A stretch of DNA of 64,000 nt, from positions 361,637 to 425,636 of the forward strand of contig MNCI01003445.1 in NCBI GenBank assembly GCA_015680685.1. Reading direction: 5' to 3'. Position 1 is the stretch's first letter, and every line of letters begins with the position of its first letter. The notes beneath the pieces were generated by a model. It saw nothing but the letters and a program-made list of their open reading frames with translations. It made no database searches and was not told the DNA's origin. Positions 10,946 to 23,801 of this stretch are shown piece by piece. The translations under genes were made by a program, and so were the position numbers. This stretch comes from Gnetum montanum (lineage: Eukaryota; Streptophyta; Gnetopsida; Gnetales; Gnetaceae).

Positions 10946-11883
10946 GTGTGTTGTGTGTTTTTCCTATCTTCTCAAAGTTGTGTTTGCAAGATGAAGCCCT
11001 AGGTGGTTGAGCAAAGATGCATCTCATTGTAATGGTAAGTTGCCACATCATTCCAATGTGCACGATTAGACTAGCTAAGCCTCTCAAGACTGCACATCCC
11101 ACTTATCCTGTTATTTTCTACTCACATCCACTCCTGCATCCCAATACCTTTTCATTTCCCACATAGCAAAGCTTGCAAATCCCTTGACACATACGTGTTA
11201 TGATCACATGGCACCCTCTTCAAGTCAAACCATAGAACCCAAGGCAAACGTAACATAAGTCATCCCATGGGGAGCCTCTGTTGGCTGGTCAAAGCCTAGG
11301 TGAATGTAACACAAGTCATCTTAGGGAGGAAACACCTATCCTATAGATGCAATGTGGTTTCGCAAGCATCAAAGCAAAGCCCATTTGATGGCACACAGTC
11401 CACTTGATCAAAAGCATCCTCCTAATTAGCATTTATCAATGTGCCAAACCCAAAGTAGGCTCACTTCAAAAGCAAAAAAGCAAAACAAAAAAAAACAAAA
11501 AAATTGGTAGGGGCACATCCCCAAGCTACCTAACAATGTCGCAACTTCACAACTAGTGTAGTTCTAAATCCACACTAACTCTCTCATGAGCAGTCTGACG
11601 AGATGTCAACATTTTCAATGATAAGCCACTCTGGTATGATGGTCACCATCAACCATGCTGACTCTACATCCTACATCACAATATCCCTGCTTGCATCTCA
11701 TCTCCCCTTTTATCCCTAGCATATTACCTACACCTTTTATTTCCAACATATCATTGTCCACAGCACTCTTGAGCATAATGCAATGACATTCGATCATGTA
11801 CTGAAGAGTGATGTTGGGGTTAGGTTTGCTGTGGGGTTTTGCTATTCTTTGTCGATGTCTCTTGAGCCACTCCTCTAGATGTC

Positions 11884-11899
11884 AACAAAGAGGGGCCAA
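11884..11899 (+). other. Polypurine tract of element B
   Basis: aacaaagagggg lies a few bases before the TGAAACACCA start of the 3' LTR. Confidence 0.6.
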
Positions 11900-13652
11900 T
11901 GAAACACCACTAAATTTGGACTACGACATCTCAACTACAAATTTATCTATGTATCAACATGAGGTGATTATTCGCAAAATTTTCTAAGTGTTCAGACTAC
12001 ACTCTACATTGCCCCAGAGTGTAGTCAAGTGTAGTCAACATGAAGGCCTAGTTTTTACAAATATTTCTAAGTGTTGAGACTACGCTCTCCACTACCCTAG
12101 AGTGTGGTTAGCTTCATGCAAAGTGTAGTCAACACAAAGACCAATTTTGCAATTTTTTCTAATTGTCAAGCTAGCTGTTGCAAAAATTTTCTAAGTGCTA
12201 AGACTATGCTCTCCACTGCCCTAGAGCATAGTCAAGCGTAGTTAACATGAAGGCCTAGTTTTTGTAGATTTTTTCTAAGTGTTAAGACTATGCTCTCTGC
12301 TAGCCCTGAGCATAGTCAAGTGTAGTCAACTAGAAGTCAGTTTCCACAAGTTTTGACAAGTGTTGGGACTACACTCACCCCCAGTTAGGAGCATAGTCAG
12401 CACATAACCATTTTTTGCAAAAATTTTTCTAAGTATGGGACTACACTCTCCCCCAGTCCAGAGCATAGTCAAGCGTAGTTAGCTAGAATAGCCTCCAAAG
12501 GCTTCCACAACATTACACTAACATTCAACTCAACTCCAATTCATCTCCAACAAGTGTAGTTAGCAAAATGCCTCTTTTTTGTATCCTTTTTGTCCCCAAA
12601 ATTGTAACTATGCTGGACACCACACAAGACAATGGAGAGTGTAGCCCCAGAGTGTAGTCTCCAAAGTTGCATTTTTTCACATACATTAAAGTTCTCTTGG
12701 TGCATATACATGCAATCAGCAGCATAGCCATAGTCCCGCAGTCTCACAAAGTTTGGCAGAGTACAGCAGAGCATAACACCATTAGCCTTAGTGGAAAAAG
12801 TAGTTGGGTGATAGCATAGTTCCAACCGTTCCATTACCACATGGCAGTCACTCCACATTTCACACTAAACCTAGCCCTATAAATACCCCCGCCCTCAACG
12901 TTTTCAAGGTTGGAAAAATTGAAGCAAGTTGGCAAATTTGAACATTGAGCAAGATTCAAGATTGGTAAATTTGAAGCATTGGCACATTTTAGACTTCACA
13001 GACTTGCAAATCTAAGGAGTGCTTAGGAGAGAACCAAAGGCATCTTGGCAAAGTTGCAGACTACCATAGACCACCACAACCCACCATAAAACATTACAAC
13101 CCACTGCACACCATGGTGGCCAACTTGGTAGGCACAGACACCATGGCAAAACATCAATCTTCACAACCAAACACCCTCAAGATTGTGACTATGGTGTCCA
13201 TTGCACCTTTTGTACACCACATACCTTCTAACCCCTCTTGGTGTTAACTATGCTCAACCCCATTTGGGGTAGTGTTCTACTCCTTTCTCTTTCTCTTTAA
13301 ATTTTAAGCATTTTACTTACATTTTTTCACTATTCTATCACATAGTTGCATCTAAAACCATGCTTGGGCGGTGATCTCCACATGTTGACATCCTTGTTTT
13401 CATTGAAAAGCTTGACTACACTCGACACTGCTAACACCATTAACACTGCTCAAACACTTAGCACCATTTTGCATCAACATTGTGGCTAACCACACTACAC
13501 CTTAATTACATCTGGTAAGTTCCTGTTTGAATAACAAGACCATTTAGGGCACCACATCTCTACCTCCAGCAGGCCCTTGCATGGATGTGGGGTTAGGCTG
13601 TGCACCCATGAACCTCTCGATGTTCTAGCCACTGACATTTTCGATCATTACA
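11900..13652 (+). repeat. Element B 3' LTR
   Basis: Counterpart of 1706-3451, with the same U3 hairpin array (about 11990-12480), the same TATA box (12877-12885) and the same end (TTACA). It is followed by gatct, the partner of the left target duplication. Confidence 0.85.
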
Positions 13653-13657
13653 GATCT

Positions 13658-15074
13658 AACACATCCTCATGTGCCACAGAATTCATTGAAGACCTAACAA
13701 ACATTTGTGCATCTCGAGTCCTAGTCAAATCTACTGGGAATATAATATGCACATTGAATGATTCTTGGATGTGATCCATTATTACTTCTACTGCACTTGT
13801 TGCATCTTGATGCTACATTACCACTACTGTGGCATCTTGTCTCATTTCAAGCATCACTTGAAAGGATGTGGCATTACTAGAGATTTGCCTAGACCACTAG
13901 GATTCCCCTCCTGATTTTAGTGAGATCTGTCGCCTTGTCAAATCTACTAAGATGGTGGGCTACATGACATTGTTGATGACTCTAAAGAGGCTAGATTCCT
14001 CTTTGCTTTCCCAACTCATTATTTTGGCATTTTTTTGCAAATGGCTTATTGCTAGCCAATAATCTTGTGCTGGCAGTGGTGGAGCTTGTGTTTCATGGCA
14101 CTGTTTAGGCTCCCGTTCTGCTTCTTTTTCTATTTCTTACTCCTCACCGAGGTCTTTCCTTGGTACTACAAGTTTGAGGAGTTTAGCAAAGGAAGCATTT
14201 TGAGCCTTCCTAAAAACATTGTTTGTGTACCCCAAGATTCTAGCACATTTGCAAAATTTTTGGATTAGGCCAAGGAATGGAAAGGAAAGGTTAGCTTCCT
14301 TGCCTTTTTCTCCACAAATCGCCTCTGAATATCTATGCTATATAACTAGGAAAGGTTGGCTACGTATTTTCCCATTAGGATGACACTTCCTTTGGCTACA
14401 TAGGTTGAAATTCTATTAAGCCCTTTGGTTGGGAAGAGAGGATACATGCCTATCTTGAAGTATGTCCTCTCTTTCAAAGTCAATTCATTATATGTTTTGT
14501 CATCTTTGCCATATGCCCACCTCAACCACAGCTTTCTAGTGTTGAGGTCAGATCTTATAGATAGATGGGCTAACTTAGCCCCTTCATTTAGTAGGTTTAG
14601 AGATTCTACAATTTCTTTGACCAATAATGAGAGATTAACTCTGTAGAAGTTCATAGTGATGCCTTCATCTTTGTTGTGCTAGAATTGATATGTTTCACCA
14701 AGGTACCACTCACCATTGTCTAAAAGAATAGGCCACAAAGGTGATGCCTGAAATTGCATCCAAACCACTTCTAGAGCAAACTCCATAAATGAACTGAAGT
14801 TCATCTTCACGATGACCATGCTCAACATGGATTTTTCTTGAATTGCTTCAAGGCATTCCATGAACAACATGAGACATTGTCCCTATGCAGAAGCTTAAGG
14901 TTTTGCAGCCTCTCCTTGGACTAATTGCCTAGTAATAGGAGCCTCTTAATGAATGCTGAAGAATTGGGCTTCCTACTCATGCTTTGCATGCTTGCCTTAC
15001 TGGCCCCTACCATCCCTTAGGTGTTTAGCTATTGGCTATGAAGGTTCTCCTTGTGCTCGTCTTTTTGGGACCAT
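13658..15074 (-). pseudogene. Element A ORF2, N-terminal half
   Basis: The minus-strand frame starts with MVPKRR at 15074. Element C ORF2 also starts MVPK at 43984. Both continue with a Gln/Gly/Arg-rich stretch and then a conserved block: FMEFALE...GEWYLGETYQFQHN in A against FLEFALEE...YRGDYQFQHN in C, followed by LLVKEIVESLNL against [11 protein letters not shown]. The longest uninterrupted piece is 14654-14346. Stops are few and mostly at expected Gln positions. Element B interrupts it at 13652. No known domain is recognised. Confidence 0.65.
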
Positions 15075-15442
15075 CTATAATCAATCAAAGATTAGATGTT
15101 ACTAAGGTGTTGTTATTTAGCATTAATAGGTTTATATCTTACCCATGCCTTAGTCTCATTAAGTTCATATAATTGCAATGTTAGAAAAACTTTTAGAAAA
15201 GTGCCCAAAAAGTGTTTATCTTCTTTTATGACCTTACACAATTCCTTTTTTCCTTACATGTGGCTTATTATGATGGTTATGGTCCCTTGGGTGGAGAAAT
15301 TAAGGTTTTTGGCATTAATGCGATTAACTATTCATTATAACACTTGAAGTTTTTAACACTCTTACCCTTATAATATCCTCTAGATGATAGAAAATTTTAG
15401 AAAATTGGCACAAGTTTCTTATGCAAGTACCTCCACCCCCAC

Positions 15443-15465
15443 NNNNNNNNNNNNNNNNNNNNNNN
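15443..15465. other. Assembly gap (23 N)
   Basis: A run of N at the edge of an LTR-like segment in element A's linker. It is the only gap in the window. Confidence 0.99.
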
Positions 15466-15755
15466 CTTCGATTAACTTGAACACTCTAGATTCAAACAGG
15501 TTTAAACGACATGAAATCAGAGCAATAGAGAGCCAAATATCATAAGTTCGAGTTGGTTGCATAGAGCTTTGAGTTGCAAAATAAATTTGAAAAACTCCCC
15601 TTACTACAAATGATGAGAATGAAGTTTGGACATTGCATACGTCATATATATAGGTTTTGTGCAACCCAGTATCGGATATTCGACATCGTGTCCCACCCCA
15701 TATCGGCTACTTGATATCGAGGTCCATGGATGTGCATCTAATGAGGGTACTGAGC
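15466..15755 (-). repeat. LTR-like fragment inside element A linker
   Basis: The minus strand shows the layout of the A-family LTR promoter: several GATATC/GATATG-type palindromes (about 15670-15720), then a TATA-like run ctatatatatg near 15645-15655 and a U5-like tail. Sequence identity with A's own LTR is low. It may be a solo LTR or a truncated insertion whose far edge falls in the assembly gap. Confidence 0.4.
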
Positions 15756-17085
15756 ATGATAAATAAAGCTCTAAGGTTGGTTGGAAGGTTTTAGGTTAGG
15801 TCCATAGGTTTGGGGTAAGTAGAAAATCAATTTTAGGCACTAGAAGCATTAGAAGGTGGAGTCGCCAACATTAAAAGGTTAGGAAGACATAAGAAAAATG
15901 GTGTTAAATTAATTGTGTGGAATGGATCAATTACATGATAAGGGAAAGAATAAAATTTAACAATGAAGTGCTTGGAAGGTGAAGAATGATGTGGTGGTGC
16001 ACACAAGTACAAGTTACAGCAGTTACATAAGTGGGTCCTCCCTAAAGCAAGCTCCAGCCTATGATGCCCTTGTATAACCACACCTAAAAATGTCCTTACG
16101 CACTAAAGGGTTTGAATGCAATGCATACCTATGCAACAAAACACACATGTTAAAACCACCAATTTGAGATAATAACTCTATGTTACAAAAAACTAGAAGT
16201 TAGGATTAGATGCATAGCAAGATGAGATGGACTGTAGAGAGGATTGTAGAAATTGGAACATGAGGTGCCATACTAGAGGCATAATGAATCCTTGTGTATT
16301 ATTAATGGTTAAATAATCATGAGCCCTTCTTTCCAAGATTCAAACCAGGTCCAAACCACAAGTTAGTGATATCACATTGTCTCATTGCTTCGATTGACAA
16401 CTATAAAACGATCATAGTTGCAAGGAGTAACATCACTTGGCATTTTGTCCAAGGGAGGAGCTTATTTATGGCATAGATGTTTTTTTTTTTTTTTGGTATG
16501 GAAGTTCTGAGAAGTCACCAACGTTTAAGCATGGGTATGTGTCTTTCTAGTGGGACTCGTAGAAATTATTCAGTACCTTTTTATGGTACTCTTACTCCTA
16601 TTTTTCATTATATCTACAAGGATATAATTACAACCTTAGCAACATGATAGAACATATAGAAGTGGTCAAAGAGAATCCACAAATCCCCTTGATGTCACAC
16701 CCTTTACATTTCCCCTTAGTTTTTGCACTCTTCTACCCATACACAATGATTATGAATTTATTTTTAGGTTGGATGATGGAAAAGAATATCATTATGACCA
16801 AGGTAAGGACCTCTTATTACTGGAATAAGTGGATGGATGACGTGGTCTCACTGTCTGAATAATCAGTCCCTTATGACTTAATATCATAGAGAAAACTTCA
16901 CCTCAATGGTCTACATGATTATTTTATTCACAAGAAAGATTACAATAATAAAGGAAATGAAAAAAATTAAATAGAAAAATTTGAAAGAATAGAAAAAATT
17001 ATATCAAGAAATAAGAAAATGACCGAAAATTGTAAAACAAAAAGATGGAAAATAGTTATGAGCCTGAAGATCAGAATGGGGGGTG
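15756..17085 (-). other. Element A linker between the gag side and ORF2
   Basis: Read on the minus strand, 17085-16600 aligns with element C 42990-43500: cccattctgat, then a T-rich stretch, then tgtgacatcaaggggattt (16695-16677 in A, 43456-43474 in C). In C this lies directly after integrase, so A has lost pol but kept the post-pol linker. About 1 kb (about 15.4-16.5 kb) has no counterpart in C and may be an insertion. A poly-T run is at 16481-16497. Confidence 0.5.
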
Positions 17086-17599
17086 TCCATCATGACTAAA
17101 CATTTGGTTGTGACAAGGATTAATAAGTAGATAGATAAGATCCATGCATGTATAAAATATTGGTAACTGTGTATTCCCTAGCCCTTAGCTGCCTTTAGGT
17201 GTTGTGGTGGTTGGCTAGACGAATTGTTGATCACACATCTAATTGTTAAATGAATGGTAGGTCAGGCTATGAGGTGTGTTAACATTGTAGATGCCTAGCC
17301 CCCAATTGCATCCTTGATCATGATATGGTATGCATGGATTCATTTGTCTCTCCACATTATCAAATTCATTGCTTCTAGTGGGTTTTGGAGTAACAATGGA
17401 TGGTGCCCTTGTGTAGCATTAGAGGATGTTGATGTGAAAAGAAAGGCATCACACTAGATTGGCATTATGCTGGTTTAGATGATTTGGTAGATCCATGAGT
17501 ATTTTGCTTTGGCTTACAGCCTTTTCTAAAGAAAGGACATTTCTGAGTTTGTAGTGGGAACCTACTGGTATCAACATGTCTATGCACATTCATAGCACA

Positions 17600-19467
17600 A
17601 GTGGCATTTGTCTATTGATATTATGGTGCTAGACCTTCTTGTGTCACTGGCGGTGGTGTATGATGAGGTGGAGTATGAGAATATTGAGGGTAGGATGAAT
17701 GGTAAGAGGCGTGAGGTGGTTATTCCTCAAGGGATGTCATGGGTTGATGGTACTTGGGAGAGTGATAGTGGTGATTTGAAGTAGAGGATGTAAAACTAGT
17801 TGGAGAAACAAGGTGTTGAACATAATACCCATGTGGTTTCAGCTGATAGGAAGGATAGGGCTGATTTAGTGGTGGCCTCCCCCATGACTATGTTGATGAC
17901 AATGTTGAAGTTAGTAACAAGTCCCCCTAGGATAGTACAGTTGGTTGTGGGGCTGTCTATAATTACCATCTAGAAGAGGAAATCTCCTAGGCGTGTGCTT
18001 CTATACAAACTTCGAATTTAAGGTGCCTGCCTAATACTCATGTAGATGCAACAAGACTAGGCAATGGCGCTTTGGATGGTCATATATGCAAATGTCACAT
18101 CCATTGTCTTTGTCTATGGTTGAGGCTATAGCCTCACTTTCATCAGCCATTTTTCTTGTTTGCTGAAAAGTGTTCCTAGCTGTTTCTTGGTTCTATATCC
18201 TTTGTTTATTGTGATTACCTAGTTTGTGTTGCATGATCTTCTCCTCGACCATCTCAACAAGAGTTGTAACATTTTCATATATCCATTTTGACATATTATT
18301 AAAATTTGCTTCAAGTTCATCAATAGACTTCTATATCATCAAGGTTTATTCTTAGCAAGAGTGATCTCTTCCTCCTTACCATAGATATGGAGCTGCTTTT
18401 ATTGAAGAGTCGGGTCCCATTGATATTTCTTGACATTCTCCCATTTACATATCTCTCCTTCTTCTCTTGCCACACGCTTGATTAGCTTTCATATCTGATG
18501 GGTTCGTAGCTCATTTAATTAACCTAGGGCATACATCCCAAGAGTCTCCCTTGTTTCATTATGAAGCCCATCTATGATGTGGAATAGTTACCTTTCCTCA
18601 AAGAAACCATGGCCTACGCATCTATTTAATAGGGAATAATATCTATATAAGGCCATGTCCAAGGGTTCATGTTGTTCTTGTCTCCACCCTTGGATTTATT
18701 TCCCTAGGTTGGATGCCCTCGCATAGGTTTGGTATTTCTCGTTGAAGAGTTCTAACATTGTGGACCATTGTTAGATTGAATTTGGTTTCAACGATCTGTA
18801 CTAGACTTTAGATCTATCAACCAATGTCCTAGGAAAAGAGCTTAAGATTTTACCACCCACTTTTAATGTTGTAGAAGGCACAGGCATCATGGAAGGCTTG
18901 TAAATGATGTTGCACATCTAAATCATAGCCTCATGCAAGCCTAGGTAGGTGACTCTCCTTATGATGCCTGTGAGATATCTTAACTGCGTTGTGATGAAAA
19001 TTTCTATTCGGTTGATTGGGAAAATTTTGTCTATGTTTATGTTGATGACTGTGAGTGTTCTTATGGGTTCAATTTTTGTTTCTATTCCAACCCTTTAGTG
19101 GAGATTTATCTTCATACCTACGTTCATCTTTGTCAGAACCAGACGTTGAAAGGGAAGAGGAAGATGCAGAACTAAGAGGATTACCATGGTGTCTCTAGTG
19201 TTCCCTAGGGTCCTTTGATTGATCATTTCTTGGTTTCAATGAGGTCTTAGGCCTTGAGGCCTCCCCTAGTCCAAGACTTACTTCATCTCCTCCAAGGTTG
19301 TTCACCTTGGGTGAATGTAGTCTTTGAGTGTTGTCAAGGTGGTCATGAACATAAGAAATCCTTGCATAAGGTTGGTCACTGCAATTTTCCTCACTATATA
19401 TCTCATTAGTTCTCCAATGAACGTTTTCATTATATAATGCATTATTAGTTCCTTGTGAAAGAGACAT
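17600..19467 (-). pseudogene. Element A gag
   Basis: The frame starts MSLSQGTNN at 19467, about 105 nt beyond the primer-binding site, and stays open for 90 codons. After stops and a frame change, the capsid-like core continues: QAFHDACAFYNI, then WSTMLELFNEKYQTY, LLNRCVGHGF and IIDGLHNETRETLG. This follows the retrotransposon gag pattern of Athila/Tat elements. Element C shares [16 protein letters not shown] and [11 protein letters not shown]. The C-terminal part is rich in Pro, His and Gln. It is degenerate and non-functional. Confidence 0.65.
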
Positions 19468-19571
19468 TTTTGTTGACTTATAGTGTATGCTTTATTATTT
19501 TCTAAAGGATATATCATTAATACCTTTACAATTATCGTGTTTGATATAACTAATCTAGATAACTAGCACCG

Positions 19572-19589
19572 TCCCAAGCAACAGCATCA
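19572..19589 (-). other. Primer-binding site of element A (tRNA-Asp type)
   Basis: The minus strand reads TGATGCTGTTGCTTGGGA one base after the LTR. It matches the complement of the plant tRNA-Asp(GTC) 3' end at 13 of 18 positions, and four of the five differences are transitions. Element C's site is also tRNA-Asp-like, with different decay. Confidence 0.55.
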
Positions 19590-19590
19590 A

Positions 19591-20479
19591 TGATGAGCGG
19601 TAAGGTACCCCTACATCCAACCATACGAATCACAAGAATTCATGCACGATCTAGTCAAATTCCAGGAATGGAACTAGTTGTGCATCGAAATCATTATGCT
19701 TTGATCACAGTTCTCTATCTTCCCACTTGGACTAGTGGTAACTTTATCATGTATGATTTAGTTTAAAGTGAGGCATATGATGTTGTCTAATCTTATGCTA
19801 CTCCTAATGACGATAAAGAGATAAATTAATTAGGCTAATGAACAATGGAAAATAAGATCTAAAATAGCCTACATGCAATGAATATCCATCCCTAATCATC
19901 CGTACATGTTTTGGACTTCATATAACTACCATTGGTATTACCAAGCATGCGTCATTGGGTTTGCCAAATGATACACCACTGGATTACCAAGTACTTACAC
20001 TTAAGCACTCATGATTAAGTCATACTTATTCCACTTAATGATAGGAATAGTAAATAGTAATAAATAGAAACATTAACTAAAGGAAATAGTAAATAATTAA
20101 ATAGTTAAATAATTAAAGCAATAATAAATCTAAGTGAATGTTGCAATGATAGAAGTAATCTCGATCTTTATCTCTAGTCATGTAATGTGTCCAAGTACGT
20201 CACACTTGAATAAAGGTGTCATACAATTATAAACATCATGCTGTAGGTATGCACTGAGAATAACAAAACTTGAATTCAGAAATCTAGAAAAGACTATCAA
20301 AAATTTAAAACTAAAACTATGTCCCAATCGTGCACCCAAGTGTTGTATTTATAGGCTAGCATGGAAGAGACGATATCAGATATCCAACATCATTTCTTGG
20401 GACCTGATATCATGTATCCGATATTAGAGCCTCAATATTAGGTATCTAATATTAGGGTTGATACAATAATGACTCATCA
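19591..20479 (-). repeat. Element A 5' LTR
   Basis: An 889-bp LTR with inverted termini TGATGAG...CTCATCA. U3 contains repeated GATATC/AATATT-type sites; a TATA box (minus strand ctataaata) lies at about 20346-20354. Its U5 aligns with element C's LTR around the phrase gatgtttataattg...acctttattc...gacacattacatgac. Confidence 0.8.
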
Positions 20480-20484
20480 TTAGG

Positions 20485-23400
20485 TTTTAAGTTTATTTTC
20501 TTAAAGGAGTATCTAAACATCTTCTTTATTAATGCACTTTGGAATCCATTTTATTGTAAGACAAATACCCTAGTTATAATAATTAATGAGGCCAACTCCT
20601 CCATCTTTTTTGTTACTAGTACAACTTTGAAAAATATTTTCTATGTTGCTTAGAAGATCAAAGAAATGGATGGATAATATGATCAATTTTCTCATAAGAA
20701 GTTTTAGAAGAAGTCCAATAATTGAAGTAGTAAACATGAGTTAACTGAAGCATTTGTTTAATAATTGAAACTTTTTCAACAAGGGTGAGCTTTTTCTCTT
20801 TTGATTTATCAAGCTTATTTTCAATTTTATCAACCACATAATTCCACAAAATAGTAAGATTAGGCTCAAAAGAAAAAGTTATTCCTAAAATTTTAAAAAC
20901 ACAAGCTTTTTTCAAGATTTTTCAAGGCTTGAGAGTAGCCCAGTAATCAATATTATAATAAACAATAGATTTTTGTCAATTAATCCAAGCCCCAAATAAT
21001 ATGTAGTAATCCTCCACTCTAGCTAAAAAGTTATTGATATGTTGTAGAGAATTATTGATCATAAAAAAAAATCATTTGCAAAGTGCTTGTTAAGCAAATG
21101 TGTACCTTGACCATCAATCAAAATTCCCTTATCGAAATTCCTTTGTAGATCATAATGAAAATATGAAAGAAAATCTACAATAATAATAAAAAGATAGGGA
21201 GCTAAAGGAAAAAGTTAATGAATTGATCATCAAAGAGAAAAGGAAGAATTTAATCTAAAATTAGTAGCAACTTGAGCATTAGCATTAGTGAGTAAGGTTG
21301 AGATAAAAAATAATGAAATTTCATTCAATCTTGTCATAAGCTTTGACATAATCTAACTTAATAAAAACAATGTCTTGGTTGAATTCCCTCCCAAGCTATA
21401 ATAACATTATTTAAGAGATGTCTACCTTTAACAAAAGCAATTTACTCAAGTCTAATAATATTTTTAATAATTTTCTAAATTTGGAAAACCATGCATTTAG
21501 CTAAAATTTAATAAGTATTATTAACAAGAGTAATAGACCTCCAATTACAAATATGTTGAAGATCTCCATTCTTATAAAGAAGATGAATCATGTCTTTATT
21601 AATATTTTGACCAAGAGAAGCTTTTTTAATGGCATCTTGAAAAACATGAGAGAAATAATCTTCCACAAGGTCCTAATGCTTCTTTAAAAATTCAATAAGA
21701 AAACCATCAAAATGTGGAACTTACCATTTGCCAAACTAAAGGTTGTTACTTTGATTTCTTCCCTTGTAGTTTTTGCTTTAAGAATACTTTGATGTACTTC
21801 TATTATAAGATGAGGAATATGTGTGCTAGAGGCCTGGAAGGATTCCTTAGTAAAACCTTCAGAGAAAAGTTGATTTACTAAAAAATTGTTAATAGTCTCA
21901 AGATCTTTAATGATGGAATCATCTATATTAAGTGATTCCAGTACTTGATCCTTTTTCTTTAGAAATGTACAAAATTCCTTGCAAAGTTCATTTTCAATTT
22001 TTAGCCAACTCATGTGACTTTTAGTGAGAGCACTTTTAGCTTCAAAAGTATCCCACCATTATTTAGCATAGCAAGCTTTAGCTAAGGCTTTTTGAGTTTC
22101 AAAATCCAAGAGATTCTGGTCTAAAAAATTTGCATTTGCTTTATAGATTTTGCAAGATCTTCTTCAACTTGATGCTTACACTTAGCAAATTGCTTTCCAA
22201 ACGATGTAGCATAATTTTTCAACTTTATAAGTAGTTCACTACCACCAGTTAACCCAACTAATATCACTAGCAGGCTTTTTTCTTCTTTCAATTTTTGCAT
22301 TTCATAAAGACTTTAAAATATTTTTTCCATTGGGTCCAATGAATATATTAGCATTCATACAAAAAAGCTCATGCTTTCGAAAGGATGAAGAATTTATACT
22401 AGAGAAAAATGAAAATAAGCAAATGATTTGGAAAAATAGCATTTGTATGCACTTCTACTTTTTTTGTAGGTTTCCAAAAGGAAACATTAGAGTTGTAAAA
22501 TCTATCAAGTCAACAATTGATTCTATTATTTCTTTGTTGATAATTATACCAAGTATGATGCTTCTCATTCAAATGAAATGAGAATCAAGAGTTAACATTG
22601 GAAAGAAAATATTTTTCTGCACTAATCTCTTTTTTTTTCTAATATGACATATTAGGAGGAAGACCACCAAGTTTATCTAAATGACTTTTAACCATATTAA
22701 AATCACCTTCAATAATTCAAGGAACTTTAGGTAGAGATTGATTTTTCAATTTATTAGAAGCATAGATATTCCAGAGCCCAAAGTCATTATTTTCACTATG
22801 ACAAATAATTCAAATAACCTTTCTAAGGTTGTCAAAACTATAATCCAAAACTTTTCCAATCTAATTTTTATTAATAAGAATAGTAACACCTCCTTTTTTA
22901 ACGTTAGAAGTAGTATTAAAAATAATGCAATTATTTTAAATGCATTTACCAACAAAACTAATATCATGAGGTGAAATCTTAAATTTTTTTGCAAAAAAAG
23001 AAAATCTAGAAATAAATGCCTGTTTGAAAGATACTCTTAGCAATATTTGATTATGACTTATTAGAAAGGCCCTAAACATTTTGTAATAAAAATAACATTC
23101 AAATATGGGTGAGGGGGCCCCCATCTTTGATTTTCAAGCTTAACATTTATCTCACAATCTATGTTGTTAATAAGTAAAAATGCATTATTAGATAAAAAAC
23201 ATTTGAAACAATAGTAGAAGTAAAAAGAGAATGAGGTATCTTTGGGGTTTTAAAATTGAAAGTAGTATTTGCATTGAGTGAAATCCATCTACATTAGTAT
23301 TTTCATTACTCGTCTTTGTTGAAACTCTCTCTCTCTCTCTCTCTCTTTGTAAATAGGAATTTTCTTTAGATATTAAGAGTTTACAATCACCTGTAGAATT

Positions 23401-23790
23401 AAAATGATTAGTAAAAGGTTAAGAACTTGTTGAAGAAGATTTGATTTACTTTTATTGAAAACTACAATTAGTTGCCTTTTTTGAAAATTGTTGTTTATTT
23501 TCCTCACAAATGACTTTTTTATTAAGAATATGATAGATTCAAATAACATGGCCTTTACCACTAGAATAGTTGCAACATCCTTGCAAATTACAATATGTAA
23601 TTTTTTGTGAAAAATGTTGCTTATTGGCTTTAAGTTTTAATTCTATTTTCTTTTGCCATAACTAGATTTTTTGAAAATAATATATGCATTGCACACCATG
23701 TGGTAATGTTTTTAACTCTATCTTTAAGATTGTGCCAATGCTGCCAACAAATTTTCACTCTCAACACTTTGCAAGAAATTTTAGAACAAT
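20485..23790 (-). mobile_element. L1-type LINE remnant (minus strand)
   Basis: Non-LTR retrotransposon pieces in order on the minus strand. A knuckle-like CCNYSSGKGH near 23580 is probably the ORF1 end. An endonuclease block with IIEGDFNMVKSHLDK lies near 22720-22680. The RT entry REEIKVTTFSLANGK lies near 21755-21710, then QIAFVKGRHLLNNVIIAWE near 21440-21380. The C-terminal RT part (20915-20658) has LGITFSFEP, KKLTLVEKVSIIKQML and HIIHPFL. The coding match continues to about 20490, where element A begins, so A inserted into this LINE; the 3' end lies beyond the window or is lost. Many stops and frameshifts. Confidence 0.7.
23325..23347 (+). repeat. (CT)n microsatellite
   Basis: About 11 uninterrupted CT units. 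Confidence 0.95.
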
Positions 23791-23801
23791 TAAGAGAATA
23801 T

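Larger units (their letters stand above)
1706..13652 (+). mobile_element. Gypsy-like element B (gag-protease remnant plus antisense gene)
   Basis: An 11.9 kb LTR element with 1746- and 1753-bp LTRs (TG...CA), a near-perfect 5-bp target duplication, and a purine tract before the 3' LTR. The + strand interior keeps one gag/protease-like frame (3761-4378). I find no RT, RNase H or integrase. The remainder holds a long antisense ORF (about 8160-5816) and two degenerate tandem arrays. The protease motif and the antisense ORF both point to the Athila/Tat side of Gypsy, where additional and antisense ORFs are known; this lineage call is inference. No convincing tRNA primer-binding site follows the left LTR. 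Confidence 0.8.
1..20479 (-). mobile_element. Gypsy element A (non-autonomous, minus strand, interrupted by element B)
   Basis: Ty3/Gypsy LTR retrotransposon reading right to left: 5' LTR (20479-19591), primer-binding site, gag (19467 to about 17600), a linker, ORF2 (15074-13658 and 1705-407), polypurine tract (228-216) and a partial 3' LTR (215-87). LTR termini are TGATGAG...CTCATCA. Element B (1706-13652) splits ORF2. No protease, RT, RNase H or integrase is recognisable between gag and the linker, unlike the related element C. It sits inside a LINE, with 20480-20484 (ttagg) as the candidate target duplication; the partner is outside the window. The size including nested DNA exceeds 20 kb. 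Confidence 0.8.

Noticed and set aside
15850-16540. ggcgactccacc and ggtgacttctcag (minus strand) as tRNA-Arg-type primer sites of extra elements
   Set aside because: Matches are short, and the sequences before them do not resemble each other or any LTR end here.
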